Assembly (NCBI GenBank): GCA_900074745.1
Contig: LT598469.1
Span: forward strand, 372,001 to 436,000
Length of the DNA: 64,000 nt
DNA from: Lachancea mirantina
Lineage: Eukaryota > Ascomycota > Saccharomycetes > Saccharomycetales > Saccharomycetaceae
Direction: 5' to 3'
This document shows, in pieces, positions 1 to 9,539 of the stretch. Each line of letters starts with the position of its first letter. The first letter of the stretch is position 1. The notes under the pieces were generated by a model that had not been told where the DNA came from, did no database searches, and worked only from the letters and a program-made list of their open reading frames with translations. Both the position numbers and the translations under genes were made by a program.

Positions 1-1139
1 GGTATTTGAGCCCCCATTTTTTCGTAACGTGAGGGTTCCTTCAAAAAGCTTACGAATTCCATGATTTCTTCTTTAGCTTCGTCGCAACCGGCAACATCTT
101 TAAAACTCACTTTAACAGCAACATCCTTGTTAAATCTTTTCGCTTTAGATTTCCCGACGCTGAAAATACCACCGGGTCCACCGCCTGATGCGTTACCAGC
201 CGATCTCTTTGTGATCCACACGAGACCAGCAATCATAAGTGCAGTGGGTAATATTTGAAACATGGCTCTGCCCCAGTTACCTTCCTGTATATAAAGGACA
301 GGAAGACGGAAGTCTTTAGCGATTTCCAATTCGTCCTGAGCCTTGGCTAATTTCCGCTCGAAACTTTCAATCGAACCAATTGTGAAAAAGTAGTAGTCAT
401 GACCATTGTTTTCAGGCTGATTTTTCCCATTTTCATTGAGAACCACTTTGACCAACGACTTGTTTACCACGATGAGCTTGGACACATAACCCCTTTCGAG
501 CAAACGAGATCTAAATTCTTGCCATGTTACTTCCCGGGTTTGTTCTGAACTGCCTGACAACAAAGAAAATCCAAGAATAAATGCAAGAAGCAAAACAACC
601 GTCAAATCACCCCAATCCATGGCAAAGACCTTTGCGTTAGGATCATTTAGTATCTTGGATAATCTCTCTTCTTCTGCCTTCTTCCTGTCGTTCATTTTCT
701 TATTGAATTCTTCTGCTTCCGTTTTTTCGTCTTTCTCATCTTTCTGCTCCTTGTGACCCTCGCCGCTACCCTCTCCTGCTTCTGCGTCTTTTCTCACTTT
801 GTTCTGTTGCTTGTTCATTAGTTCTTCAAGACGTGCAAATCCGTCATCTATTTTCTTCTTCTGCTCATTCTTACCCATGGAGCTATTAGTTTTCGAGTCT
901 TTGATGTAATCCTCTATCTTCCTTTTGAGCTCTTCGAGGTCTCGATCCCCCGAGTCGCCTTGGTTCTCGCTTCCTTCGTTGTCTTTCTCATTCTTATTCT
1001 GTAGCCGTATTCCCGTGTGGAATAAATCAACCCTTCGAGACAAGTTCTGCACACCCGGACGTAGCAAAGAATTGTAATCAAGTCTTGAAAACCTTGATGA
1101 CCTAAATGATCTCAGTCCAGATCGAAACAGTATCGACAT
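1..1139 (-). CDS. YTA12: Mitochondrial m-AAA protease subunit Yta12, N-terminal part (cut by window edge)
   Basis: About 379 codons are visible, from an ATG at 1139-1137; the gene runs off the left edge before the Walker motifs. Yta12 with Afg3 forms the inner-membrane AAA metalloprotease that degrades misfolded inner-membrane proteins and matures Mrpl32. Visible parts in order: an Arg/Ser-rich N-terminus typical of mitochondrial import (RSGLRSFRSSRFSRL); a charged, low-complexity linker; a first membrane segment around residue 180 (VVLLLAFILGFSLL); an intermembrane-space domain with GYVSKLIVVNKSLVKVVLNE and ENNGHDYYFFTIGS; a second membrane segment (MFQILPTALMIAGLVWI); then the start of the AAA domain (FKDVAGCDEAKEEIMEFV). 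The intermembrane-space segment resembles Yta12 more than Afg3, from memory of the yeast proteins. Its position beside NPL6 matches YMR089C-YMR091C. Confidence 0.95.
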   Translation of the reverse strand, partial: MSILFRSGLRSFRSSRFSRLDYNSLLRPGVQNLSRRVDLFHTGIRLQNKNEKDNEGSENQGDSGDRDLEELKRKIEDYIKDSKTNSSMGKNEQKKKIDDGFARLEELMNKQQNKVRKDAEAGEGSGEGHKEQKDEKDEKTEAEEFNKKMNDRKKAEEERLSKILNDPNAKVFAMDWGDLTVVLLLAFILGFSLLSGSSEQTREVTWQEFRSRLLERGYVSKLIVVNKSLVKVVLNENGKNQPENNGHDYYFFTIGSIESFERKLAKAQDELEIAKDFRLPVLYIQEGNWGRAMFQILPTALMIAGLVWITKRSAGNASGGGPGGIFSVGKSKAKRFNKDVAVKVSFKDVAGCDEAKEEIMEFVSFLKEPSRYEKMGAQI

Positions 1140-1444
1140 CTTCAAATATTGTGAGCTGAATAGGTGGCGAAATAATCAATTTCAATCAGCTCTAAAAATC
1201 CTTGCGGCCGTCCGTTTCAAAAAATTCTAAAACCCTCAGCTAACGATTCACTGCGATTAGATGCTTCACTCTTTTACTCGATGGCCGGCAATCGTCTTTG
1301 GAGGTTAAGTATTATTTTCAAAGTGTAGAGGTCCGGGAAATCCTTTTTAGTAGAAACTTGACATTAAAGGTTTAATGTCTCCGTATATGGTTACATACAC
1401 CTATACCACGAGTAAACCCACCTATGACCACCGGTATAGATCTT
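1140..1444. other. NPL6-YTA12 intergenic region
   Basis: This 305-bp tandem spacer lies between the NPL6 stop and the YTA12 ATG and should hold the YTA12 promoter and the NPL6 terminator. The only motif seen is GGTGGCGAA at 1163-1171, a variant of the Rpn4/PACE element 24 bp before the YTA12 ATG and on the opposite strand. A single variant site is weak evidence for regulation. Confidence 0.5.
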
Positions 1445-2791
1445 TTATTTGGAGCTTTCAAACCGTTGTTGGGCCAGAATAGCCTCCTTTAAGTTTTCGT
1501 CGACTACGTCTTCGAAAACTTCGAGCGGAACTTCTTGTAGCCCCGTTCTACGCTTCGTTAGGTCACTATCCGTTATGATAGTTTCGTAAACGATTTTCTG
1601 GCTTTTATCATGGCTTGTGGACCGCTGGTAGTTGATAACTTTGGTTGGTTGGGTCGATTGCGGAATGTGTAAGGTGTTTGTGTAAGGATCTCTCAGTCCC
1701 AGATGTTCTATGAGTAAAACTCGTTCACGATCGTAAAATAGATCACTGTTAAACCTACTACAAACAGCTGCGTGTTGGTAAAGCCAGTTTGTTGAGGATA
1801 TGTTGTTTCCAGGAGGAATATTGTGATTCTTCTTGTCGAAAAATTCGACTGCATTTCTAGCGGGATTTGCAGTGCTGGCTTGAGCACCCAGTCCAAGCCC
1901 ATTTTTATTATCGCCTTTATTCACGGGCTCACGCGCATAAGCACCTTCGATAACACGACCTTCTTCCCGTAGCCTGGTCGCGTAGTAATCGTCAATGATA
2001 TACCTACCATCGGCAATAATTTTGGCCCCAAATTCTTTAAAAACACTTCTAGCCGCAACCAGTGCAATCGTCCTACTCCGGTATGAGTAAGGCAAGATCC
2101 CACGGTCTATCAAGTCGTTCCTCTCGTCTTGCGAAATAACGAACTTGTAAAGGTTGGGATGGTACTGGAAAAACAGGTACGAGTCTCTGAACCCGACTGC
2201 ACGCGCAGGTTCCGTTGAAAGCATGAACTTTCGTGGGCCCCTGGTGTACACGGTGAACGTTCTGACTAAAAACTGTCTACCGCCCAATAGATCCCCATCT
2301 TTCGTAATTTTGGCCTCGCCTTCTACATCGTCAGGCAGTGCAAACTCGTCGTTCACCACGGGCAACGCATTCCCGTCGTCGTCGACTGGGAACCCTAATC
2401 GAGGTTTCTTGATGTTAGCCGGTCCAACAGACACAGAATTCGTACTGGAAACTTCTCTGGAAGTTGCTGACGCTTCTGCAACAGTTTTTCTTTTTGGCGG
2501 TCTACCACGCCGACCATGCGTTTGTGCAGATTTCTGATTACTATTGTTCTGTGGCGACTCGGCGGCATTTTTTTGTTTCCCTTCCTCGTAATCCTCATCA
2601 TCTCCATCTTCAATGTTCAATTCTTCGTCGTCTGGCGCATCTTCCTTGTAATCTTCGTCGTCATCATCATCTTTGATTTCAACCCCATCATCCTCAATCT
2701 GGTAGTTGGCTCTTCCACTCAAAGAAGCAGACCTTCTCTCGGCTGCAGACTCACTCTCTGAATCATCATTCAGACCTTGTGGGCTCCCCAT
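1445..2791 (-). CDS. NPL6: RSC chromatin-remodelling complex subunit Npl6/Rsc7
   Basis: The protein has 448 aa; the S. cerevisiae protein is about 435. Npl6/Rsc7 is a subunit of the nuclear RSC ATP-dependent nucleosome remodeller. The first ~90 residues are strongly acidic (DDDDDEDYKEDAPDDEE and similar), followed by a basic nuclear-localisation-like patch (GRRGRPPKRK) that resembles an AT-hook. The conserved Rsc7/Swp82 domain follows, with FLVRTFTVYTRGPRKFMLSTEPARAVGFRDSYLFFQYHPNLYKF split over roughly residues 170-215. The C-terminal part includes YDRERVLLIEHLGLRDPYTNTLHIP. The ATG at 2791 starts MGSPQGLNDDSES. It lies between YTA12 and AIP1 as in YMR089C-YMR092C, which supports Npl6 rather than the related SWI/SNF subunit Swp82. 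Confidence 0.93.
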   Translation of the reverse strand: MGSPQGLNDDSESESAAERRSASLSGRANYQIEDDGVEIKDDDDDEDYKEDAPDDEELNIEDGDDEDYEEGKQKNAAESPQNNSNQKSAQTHGRRGRPPKRKTVAEASATSREVSSTNSVSVGPANIKKPRLGFPVDDDGNALPVVNDEFALPDDVEGEAKITKDGDLLGGRQFLVRTFTVYTRGPRKFMLSTEPARAVGFRDSYLFFQYHPNLYKFVISQDERNDLIDRGILPYSYRSRTIALVAARSVFKEFGAKIIADGRYIIDDYYATRLREEGRVIEGAYAREPVNKGDNKNGLGLGAQASTANPARNAVEFFDKKNHNIPPGNNISSTNWLYQHAAVCSRFNSDLFYDRERVLLIEHLGLRDPYTNTLHIPQSTQPTKVINYQRSTSHDKSQKIVYETIITDSDLTKRRTGLQEVPLEVFEDVVDENLKEAILAQQRFESSK

Positions 2792-2930
2792 TATCGCGTT
2801 GTTTTCAATTTCTTGATGGATTAGTGGCTGTTATGATAAGTCTTTGTTATATATAATAGATAGGATTTCTCATGAAAAACTATTTGAAATTTGAGAAAAT
2901 CACCGTTTATCATGAATATACGTCTTGTTT

Positions 2931-4745
2931 CTAGTTCAAGTCAAATTCCCACTCTTTAATGCAGGCGTCAGCACCTGCACTGAAAAGATGGCGTTGATCT
3001 GACCACGCTGTCGCCGAAATTCCGTCCTTATGAACGTTCAATTGTTTTATTATCTTCATGGGTCTTTTGACGGAATACACAAACAGATTCGTGTCCAAGG
3101 ACGCTGTAGCAACGTAGTCCTCTTCTTCATCTATGCCCGTAACTGGTCTCCATGCCATTGAGTTTATACGGCCAGTGTGGAAAGACCAACGAGTAGTTTT
3201 CACGGTCTTGGACGAAACGTCATAAAGAATAATCTTACCCATAACGTCCCCAGCAGCGAGGTAAGCCTCTGAAGGGGAGAATGACAAGCATGAGGGTGTG
3301 GCTTGAAGTTTGTGTTCGAATTTAAACTGAGGGGAAAGATTCGAGGCTTTGAAAATTTCGATCATATTGGTCTTGTCGTATCCTACTGCCACCAGCTCGT
3401 TCCCTAATGAAATGGCGGAGACAGCTCCTAGTACACTGGTGGAGGCAATGAGTTCGCCTGTGGTGGCATGGAACAGTTGAATCTCGTTATCAACCGTCGC
3501 AACTGCAATTGCAGATTGGTTGGAAGACGCGACCATCGGTTGACACGGAAATTCGTGTTTGACACTTCCATTGACCTGCAGAGTGTCGTCCCACGAAACC
3601 GAGGAGACTGAGTCGCCTGTATCAATAGTGACAATCAAATTAGAATGGGAATTCGTCATTTTTGGGTTTTTAGTGGTGTCATCCCACTTGACGAGCCTAC
3701 CATCGTAAGAACCTGAGACTAGCGGGTTCGTAGCGATCGCAGTAATGCCCTTGTTGTGCCCCTCGATGCGTTGAACTGACATTTCTTGTCCCACTTGGAA
3801 AACGTTCAACGCACCATCCAATGAGACCGATACCACAGTGTCGGGCCCCGCTGCTACTATCCCGACTTGTTGGTTGGCCAATTCACGTGAGAGAACCCAT
3901 TTTTGAATCACTTTGCCCGTTTTGATGTCCCACACGCGGATCGCAGCGTCGGCACTGGCAGTTACAAATTTGGTTGATTCGTCACCATGTTGCAACCAAT
4001 CCACGGCAAATATTCCACCATCAACGGGATCTTCGGGGTCCTCTACATGCTTCAGGAATTCTCCCGTCTTACCGTCAAAACAGCAAATACGACGATCGCT
4101 TCCTACCGTAACAGCGTAGGTACCAATACCCGGCGAAAATGCCACGTCACGAATGAATTTGCCCTGTTCGTGATGCGTACGATCACTGCCAGCAAATCTG
4201 AAAGGCGGTCCTTGATAAAAAACCACGGCACCGTCATCTCCCACCGTAAAACACCTCATTGGACGACTTTGTTTAATGTGACAAGCGTTCACTTTCTTGG
4301 AATGGCCACCTACTTCTCCCAACGAATTGCCAGTGTCCCACGAAATGAATGCTCCGAAATTGTCACGTCCGTCGCCTACAACGCACAATCTTTTCCCCTC
4401 CACATCCCAGCTTATATCGCTCACTGCACCAGCCAAAACTTGAAACTCATTTTTCAGCGTAGCACCTTCTTCTGGAGTCCAACTCCAAACCATAACTTTT
4501 CCTTGTTCATCACCAGAACATACATAATTGGACCCTTTGCATGGAGCGAATTTAACCACGCTCACATTCGCACCGTGTCCTGTAAACTGGACGCATACAT
4601 CACCGTCCAAAGACCGAATAAACGCAGATTTACCACATCCAAAGGCAATACAATTGGCATCTACGTTGAATGAAAGTTTGCTCGAGAAATTCCTCTGAGT
4701 CGACGGAATTGGTCCCAAAACTCTCTGAAGTTCGAGAGATGGCAT
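2931..4745 (-). CDS. AIP1: Actin-interacting protein 1 (WD40, cofilin cofactor)
   Basis: The protein has 604 aa from the ATG at 4745 (MPSLELQRVLGP). The frame stays open 11 codons upstream only from a TTG, so the ATG is preferred; S. cerevisiae Aip1 is about 615 aa. Aip1 binds cofilin-decorated actin filaments, speeding severing and capping in cortical patches. WD40 repeats run through the whole protein, as expected for its double seven-bladed propeller; recognisable blade ends are VMVWSW, RRICCFD, AAIRVWD, DGRLVKWD, IQLFHA, IILYDV and CIKEWEF. It is divergent from UTP15 across a 270-bp shared promoter, as in YMR092C/YMR093W. Confidence 0.95.
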   Translation of the reverse strand: MPSLELQRVLGPIPSTQRNFSSKLSFNVDANCIAFGCGKSAFIRSLDGDVCVQFTGHGANVSVVKFAPCKGSNYVCSGDEQGKVMVWSWTPEEGATLKNEFQVLAGAVSDISWDVEGKRLCVVGDGRDNFGAFISWDTGNSLGEVGGHSKKVNACHIKQSRPMRCFTVGDDGAVVFYQGPPFRFAGSDRTHHEQGKFIRDVAFSPGIGTYAVTVGSDRRICCFDGKTGEFLKHVEDPEDPVDGGIFAVDWLQHGDESTKFVTASADAAIRVWDIKTGKVIQKWVLSRELANQQVGIVAAGPDTVVSVSLDGALNVFQVGQEMSVQRIEGHNKGITAIATNPLVSGSYDGRLVKWDDTTKNPKMTNSHSNLIVTIDTGDSVSSVSWDDTLQVNGSVKHEFPCQPMVASSNQSAIAVATVDNEIQLFHATTGELIASTSVLGAVSAISLGNELVAVGYDKTNMIEIFKASNLSPQFKFEHKLQATPSCLSFSPSEAYLAAGDVMGKIILYDVSSKTVKTTRWSFHTGRINSMAWRPVTGIDEEEDYVATASLDTNLFVYSVKRPMKIIKQLNVHKDGISATAWSDQRHLFSAGADACIKEWEFDLN

Positions 4746-4918
4746 TTTTGCTGGTTCTACACTTGATATAGCCTCCAATTGCTAGCTAACAGTGGGTGTC
4801 AATATAGCCCAAAGTCCCTACCCTTCAGTTGATCGAATTTCTAAGTCCTTAGGTGAATCTGAGTTTCCTGATTTCAAGATCGAGAAACCCTTCGTAAATA
4901 ATGATTTTCTATTTTGAA

Positions 4919-4949
4919 TGAAAAATTTGATGGAAATCAAGCTCATCGC
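4919..4949. promoter_or_regulatory. RRPE + PAC pair upstream of UTP15
   Basis: TGAAAAATTT (RRPE) is at 4919-4928 and AGCTCATCGC (reverse of the PAC box GCGATGAGCT) at 4940-4949, both within 100 bp of the UTP15 ATG. This pair is the signature of the yeast ribosome-biogenesis regulon (Stb3 at RRPE, Dot6/Tod6 at PAC). It fits UTP15, an rRNA-processing gene, rather than the divergent AIP1. Confidence 0.8.
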
Positions 4950-5015
4950 AGGCTCGAAACAGATTTTTGACCAACCGGAATCAAGGCCTTAGGCGTTCAT
5001 TTCCAGAATTCATTG

Positions 5016-6542
5016 ATGTCTTCCGCGAAACCCAAACTCAATGTTGTACGTGCCCCGGTTCTTCCAGAGCAAACGACACCGGAACAACGATATTGGAGAT
5101 CCTATGGCGCTACCCAACTAGTTAAAGAACACAACAGTGTGACAAGCATCGAGTTCAATCCAGCACAGCCGCACGATTTTGCCATAGCTTCGTCGACGCG
5201 CGTACAGCTTTTTTCTTCGCGAACTAGACAAGTCATCAAGACTTTTTCCAGATTCAAAGATGTAGTCTATTCTGCATCGTTTCGTGAAGATGGTAAGTTA
5301 CTGGCCATGGGTGACGCTACGGGGATGGTGACAGTCTACGATTCTTACAATCCACGTACATTGCTTCTTTCCGTGGCAGCATCATCGCATCCAACACACG
5401 TGGCCAAATTCCACCCTGGAGACGTCAGAACTTTGGTATCCGCCAGTGACGACAGAATCGTTCGCGTTTGGGATATCACACAGAGCTATGAACCACAGGT
5501 AGAGCTCACTGGGGCCACCGATTATGTGAGAAGTGTCTGTTTTATCCCTCAAGCGCCTCATCTTGTCGTCACGGGTTCTTACGACGGACTCGTGCGGTTG
5601 CACGATACCAGAACCAAAAACACGGCTACCGTATTAACGCATGGTTTACCCGTTGAAGATATCAAGGCTGTGTCTCCGACGCAGCTGGTTTCATGCGGTG
5701 GATCCCAGTTTAAAGTATGGGATTTGACCTCACAGAGAACTTTAGTCGAGCGTGGTAATTTTGCCAAGACTGTGACCTCCCTCGATCACGTTGATATGGG
5801 GGATAGTGCTCCAATGCGGTCAGCGTTGCTCACTTCGTCGCTTGATGGTCATGTCAAAGTTTTCGATTGTTTGGATGGCTACAAGGTCAAATTTGGTTGG
5901 AAATTTTCAGCACCTGTGCTAAGTTGCGCATTATCACCTGGCGATGCACAAGGTAATAAGCATATGGTGGCAGGGTTGTCATCAGGACTACTTGCCATCC
6001 GTACCAAAAAGAAGAACACGCAATCGCCTAAAATTGACGTGCAACAACATAAAACTAAGGGTTCTAACTTCCAGCGTATGATGCGTGGGTCAGAATACGC
6101 GGGTGATCAGGAACATATTATTCATAATGACAAAGCACGCCCTCAGCGAAAGTTGCGTGCATTTGAGCGTCATATCAATCAATTTAGGTGGGCCGAGGCA
6201 CTTGATAGTGCCTTTGTACCGGGAACTGCCAAAGAATTAACTCTAACTGCGCTTCATGAGTTGCGCAAACGTGGCAAAATTAGAGTAGCGTTGTATGGTC
6301 GAGACGAAGCGTCGTTGGAACCTCTATTGAATTGGTGTCACAAAGGAATAGAAGATGTAAGAAGTGCTAACGTTGTCGCAGATTGGATAGCCGTTGTCCT
6401 GGAACTTTACAGTGATTTAATAGCGAAATCGCCAGTGTTGGAAGAAATGGTAGTGGCACTTAGAGATAAAGTTAAACAAGAAGTACACCGTGGTGAAGAA
6501 GCACAAAGAATTGAAGGTATGCTGCATTTACTTGTAAATTAG
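5016..6542 (+). CDS. UTP15: U3 snoRNP / t-UTP subcomplex protein Utp15
   Basis: The protein has 508 aa from the ATG at 5016 (MSSAKPKLNVVRAP); S. cerevisiae Utp15 is about 513. It is a nucleolar protein of the t-UTP/UtpA complex, needed for 18S rRNA processing and linked to rDNA transcription. Roughly residues 40-320 form a WD40 propeller (VRVWDI, DGLVRLHD, FKVWDL, DGHVKVFD). The C-terminal UTP15_C domain starts around residue 365 (RKLRAFERHINQFRWAEALD) and ends in LHLLVN. The divergent promoter carries an RRPE/PAC pair. The stop codon faces the SLD2 stop with only 32 bp between them. Confidence 0.95.
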   Translation: MSSAKPKLNVVRAPVLPEQTTPEQRYWRSYGATQLVKEHNSVTSIEFNPAQPHDFAIASSTRVQLFSSRTRQVIKTFSRFKDVVYSASFREDGKLLAMGDATGMVTVYDSYNPRTLLLSVAASSHPTHVAKFHPGDVRTLVSASDDRIVRVWDITQSYEPQVELTGATDYVRSVCFIPQAPHLVVTGSYDGLVRLHDTRTKNTATVLTHGLPVEDIKAVSPTQLVSCGGSQFKVWDLTSQRTLVERGNFAKTVTSLDHVDMGDSAPMRSALLTSSLDGHVKVFDCLDGYKVKFGWKFSAPVLSCALSPGDAQGNKHMVAGLSSGLLAIRTKKKNTQSPKIDVQQHKTKGSNFQRMMRGSEYAGDQEHIIHNDKARPQRKLRAFERHINQFRWAEALDSAFVPGTAKELTLTALHELRKRGKIRVALYGRDEASLEPLLNWCHKGIEDVRSANVVADWIAVVLELYSDLIAKSPVLEEMVVALRDKVKQEVHRGEEAQRIEGMLHLLVN

Positions 6543-6574
6543 ATGTTTGTAAAGGTAAGAAAATCTTGGGGCGT

Positions 6575-7519
6575 TCAACGCCTACGACCAAACCGCCTAT
6601 TGCCTTTGCCTTTGCCTTTGGGTAATTTGAGGCGCCGGAAATTGTTACTCACCAAATTGTATTTTGATTTTCTATTGGACTTGCGAGATGAGAGTGGTGT
6701 GGTAGTTGACGCAGGCGTAGTTAATACAGTGGTGGCACCATTTTTCAATTGTGCCATTGTCTCGTGCAGGTCAGGTAGATGTGGTTCAGTTTCAGATTGC
6801 AACTTCTGCAACTGCTTTGCTGGACGTAGTATATGCCGCCTGGAGCGTTTTTTTCTGAAGCTTTCTTGATCTTGCGGCTCCTCCTCCACTTCACTCTCGG
6901 TTTCCTGATCTTCGGCAAATACGTCTCTAATCTTGCCAGACACAACCTCATCATCGCTCCAATTTTTCACTTCCTCCATAATTTCCTTATGTTCTCGCGC
7001 CAAAGTGGCAAGTGACTTTTGGTGATGTTTGTTGATCGGAGATATAATGTCCCCACCTGCTTTGGAATCCTTTCTTGGTGTTATATGCATCTTCAAAGAA
7101 ACATCAAGTTTAACAGGAGAATATTCTGGGAATTTGGCATTCAATTTGGCATTTAATTTGGGACTTTCTTGCAAACCAAGGTTAAGGTTTCGCCTCACTG
7201 GAATCGCTTCCTCATCGACATCATTATGTTCTAACGCAGCATCCGATTTGGGGCTCATATTCATATCAAAAACGCTAATAGCTTTCCCATAAATCTGAGG
7301 CGTTGGACCAAGTTCAAGAATTCCGCCATCACCTCTTCTCGGGGTTTCTTCAGCTTTTTTCAGCGAACCGCGCCTTTCATTCTTCAACAAAGCATACTGC
7401 TTATACTTCTGTTTAATCTCTGGAAATGACTTAATATCTTCATGGGTTGGAGGCTTTCCATTACCACGCTCAAAGTCACGTTCCCACTTCTTAAGTGCGA
7501 TTTTTAGCTCACTGAGCAT
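6575..7519 (-). CDS. SLD2: DNA replication initiation protein Sld2 (Drc1)
   Basis: The protein has 314 aa, shorter than the ~453 of S. cerevisiae Sld2. Cyclin-dependent kinase phosphorylates Sld2, which then binds Dpb11 to load the GINS-Cdc45 helicase activators at origins. The N-terminal ~45 residues carry the Sld2 domain shared with RecQL4 (LKIALKKWERDFER, PTHEDIKSFPEIKQKYKQY). Several S/T-P sites follow (GPTPQ, MSPKSD, ESPKL, YSPVKL, ITPRK, ISPIN), as expected for a CDK-controlled switch. The C-terminus is basic (KLPKGKGKGNRRFGRRR). In S. cerevisiae the gene is YKL108W on chromosome XI; here it sits between the XIII genes UTP15 and CTF13. It shares an 81-bp divergent promoter with CTF13. 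Confidence 0.9.
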   Translation of the reverse strand: MLSELKIALKKWERDFERGNGKPPTHEDIKSFPEIKQKYKQYALLKNERRGSLKKAEETPRRGDGGILELGPTPQIYGKAISVFDMNMSPKSDAALEHNDVDEEAIPVRRNLNLGLQESPKLNAKLNAKFPEYSPVKLDVSLKMHITPRKDSKAGGDIISPINKHHQKSLATLAREHKEIMEEVKNWSDDEVVSGKIRDVFAEDQETESEVEEEPQDQESFRKKRSRRHILRPAKQLQKLQSETEPHLPDLHETMAQLKNGATTVLTTPASTTTPLSSRKSNRKSKYNLVSNNFRRLKLPKGKGKGNRRFGRRR

Positions 7520-7600
7520 GGACCCCGGTTGTTGTTAGACGGTCAAGTTAAGATTTTCGATATTTAGGCATCTATAAATGAGTTAACGATATGAGAGCCG

Positions 7601-8830
7601 ATGAGTTTAGATATCGTTCGGTTTCTTGAATTGCCCCTGCGACTCAGGAGACAAGTCTATTGGCATTTAGATGGACAGTTCTCCCGGCTTAAACCTCCCT
7701 CTAATTATGAGCTTTTCAGCAATGATTTTGACCAATTTAAGAGCGACGAGCTGATGGATTCGAAAACCCAAGAATTATGGACAAAGGCCCAAAAATATGT
7801 GATCAATTTCGGTTATATCGATGGATTCCAACGGGTTTGGTCATTATATGCTTCGATTCTACGTTACGATCCGATTTTGATGGATTTTTTACGAGTCAAT
7901 TCCGATTTACAAGATGAATCTGGTGGTTTAGAATGGATTGATGTTGATGGTGAGTTGTGTGTTGCGTTGTTTAGTCGGGGTGGGGTGTTACAAGCATGGT
8001 ATACTGTCGAGGAATATCGTATGTGGATTCAGGATGACATTGATACTTGTATGACGATAAATGTCGAACGACTTGCGCAGAGTGGTGTTCCGGAGGTGTT
8101 GACTAAGTTATCGACTTCTGGGTTCATAGAGACGGTTACCAGGGTTGTATTTGGTGATGATGAAGATTTAGAACAGAATGCGGATGTTTCTCGGGAAGCT
8201 GAAGGTTCGGCAGTTGCAAATGTCATTTCCAAACTGGATGATTTCAAGAGTCTACAAGATTTGGAGATAATAGGTGATCCACTGTTTGAGCGGGTCTTGA
8301 ATTTCCATGGTTCTCGTGATTATCCTGGACAAGTTGTAGGCTATGTAGTGAAAAGGCGGGTTAAAAGGATACGGGTTCGTGAAATGGTGGAACTGGGACA
8401 CACACGAAATTTTGCAGATTTATCGCGATGGGAGAAATTGGTTCAACTTGAGATTGATACTGTTGACACCGTGGATTTGAATTATTTGATATTACCAAGT
8501 GCGTGTCGTTTTTTTATTTTACGCCATATCCACAGGTTGATATGGTGGTTTCAGGACGGGGTGTCGTTCCTTGGTGAGGAGTCATGGGAGGAGGGCACGG
8601 GAACGGTCAAGAACGTAAGAATTAAACGGATGCGAAATGCTGATGCTGCTACAGTCAAATACCGGGCATTGATTTGGGACACGTTTTCAGGATTAAATTA
8701 TTTAAAATTGGTCAATGTAAACCAAATCGTTGGTCAAATACGAGTCCCTCATGCGCTATACGACAACGGACGAATCCAGATTATCAATTCAACGCATTTG
8801 ACCACGCCCCTGACTGTTGAAATTATATGA
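7601..8830 (+). CDS. CTF13: Kinetochore CBF3 subunit Ctf13 (F-box protein)
   Basis: The protein has 409 aa; S. cerevisiae Ctf13 is 478. Ctf13 is the F-box, leucine-rich-repeat-like subunit of CBF3, which recognises centromere element CDEIII and is activated with Skp1 and Sgt1. The N-terminal ~25 residues look like a degenerate F-box (IVRFLELPLRLRRQVYWHL). The rest is poorly conserved, as usual for this fast-evolving protein, so the call leans on position (YMR094W, between UTP15 and SNO1) as well as the F-box. The ORF uses many GGT/TTG codons and extends 8 bp into the 3' end of SNO1 on the other strand. Its presence implies point centromeres in this species. Confidence 0.85.
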   Translation: MSLDIVRFLELPLRLRRQVYWHLDGQFSRLKPPSNYELFSNDFDQFKSDELMDSKTQELWTKAQKYVINFGYIDGFQRVWSLYASILRYDPILMDFLRVNSDLQDESGGLEWIDVDGELCVALFSRGGVLQAWYTVEEYRMWIQDDIDTCMTINVERLAQSGVPEVLTKLSTSGFIETVTRVVFGDDEDLEQNADVSREAEGSAVANVISKLDDFKSLQDLEIIGDPLFERVLNFHGSRDYPGQVVGYVVKRRVKRIRVREMVELGHTRNFADLSRWEKLVQLEIDTVDTVDLNYLILPSACRFFILRHIHRLIWWFQDGVSFLGEESWEEGTGTVKNVRIKRMRNADAATVKYRALIWDTFSGLNYLKLVNVNQIVGQIRVPHALYDNGRIQIINSTHLTTPLTVEII

Positions 8831-9446
8831 CGAATTCCTTCAGGAACCAGTCGTGAAATCGAATATCATCTGCGAGTTCCGGGTGGAAAGAAGTGCCCAG
8901 AACGTTGCCCTGTCTCACCGCCACGACAAGGTCACCACCGGAGGGACTTTGAATGGAATGCAATACTTGGACGTCGTCGCCTAGAATTTTTTCAACGACA
9001 GGTGCTCGAATGAATACTGTGGGGAACGCTTCACCGCCAGGTAAAAACGAAGAGAAGTCCAAATCCGCGACAAACGAATGGGATTGTCTACCGAAAGCGT
9101 TACGTTTTACAGCGACTTTCAAGCAACCCAAGTTTCTTACCAAATTCGCTTCATTGGTAAGTTCGGACGCTAAGAATATTAGACCAGCACAAGTACCCCA
9201 GACGGCTTTTTCAGGTTGTTGAACGAATTTTTGCAAGGGCCCCAGAAGCTCGTTTCGTTCGGCAATTTGAGATATGGCTGTTGATTCCCCGCCGGGAATT
9301 ATTAAAGCGTCACAACTGCTTAATTCCGAGGGAGTCCTGACAGTTTTCACCTCTAAAGCGTACCCACTTTTTTCAATACACTGTTGGACATATTGAACAT
9401 GTTCTATAAAAGCACCCTGTAGAGCAAGAACACCAACAATCTTCAT
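8823..9446 (-). CDS. SNO1: Pyridoxal-5'-phosphate synthase glutaminase subunit (Sno/PdxT)
   Basis: The protein has 207 aa. It hydrolyses glutamine and passes ammonia to the Snz/PdxS subunit for vitamin B6 synthesis in the cytosol. Signature features are the N-terminal VGVLALQGAFIEH, the oxyanion motif IIPGGESTAI, the nucleophile region WGTCAGLIFLA (Cys in GTCAG) and the His-Glu pair in GTSFHPEL near residue 190. All three catalytic residues of a class I glutaminase are present. It is divergently paired with SNZ1, and its stop overlaps the end of CTF13. It is the counterpart of YMR095C. Confidence 0.96.
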   Translation of the reverse strand: MKIVGVLALQGAFIEHVQYVQQCIEKSGYALEVKTVRTPSELSSCDALIIPGGESTAISQIAERNELLGPLQKFVQQPEKAVWGTCAGLIFLASELTNEANLVRNLGCLKVAVKRNAFGRQSHSFVADLDFSSFLPGGEAFPTVFIRAPVVEKILGDDVQVLHSIQSPSGGDLVVAVRQGNVLGTSFHPELADDIRFHDWFLKEFVI

Positions 9447-9539
9447 GGTGATAGTCGATTTGACTAGCTAAAAGGCCGTTAGGTTGATAATGCCGTTGGT
9501 TTTATTTCTACTAGAACGAGGCTTTTACTTAATTTGCGC

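Noticed and set aside
3987-4673. 228-codon plus-strand ORF inside AIP1
   Set aside because: Antisense shadow of a well-supported WD40 gene; no domain.
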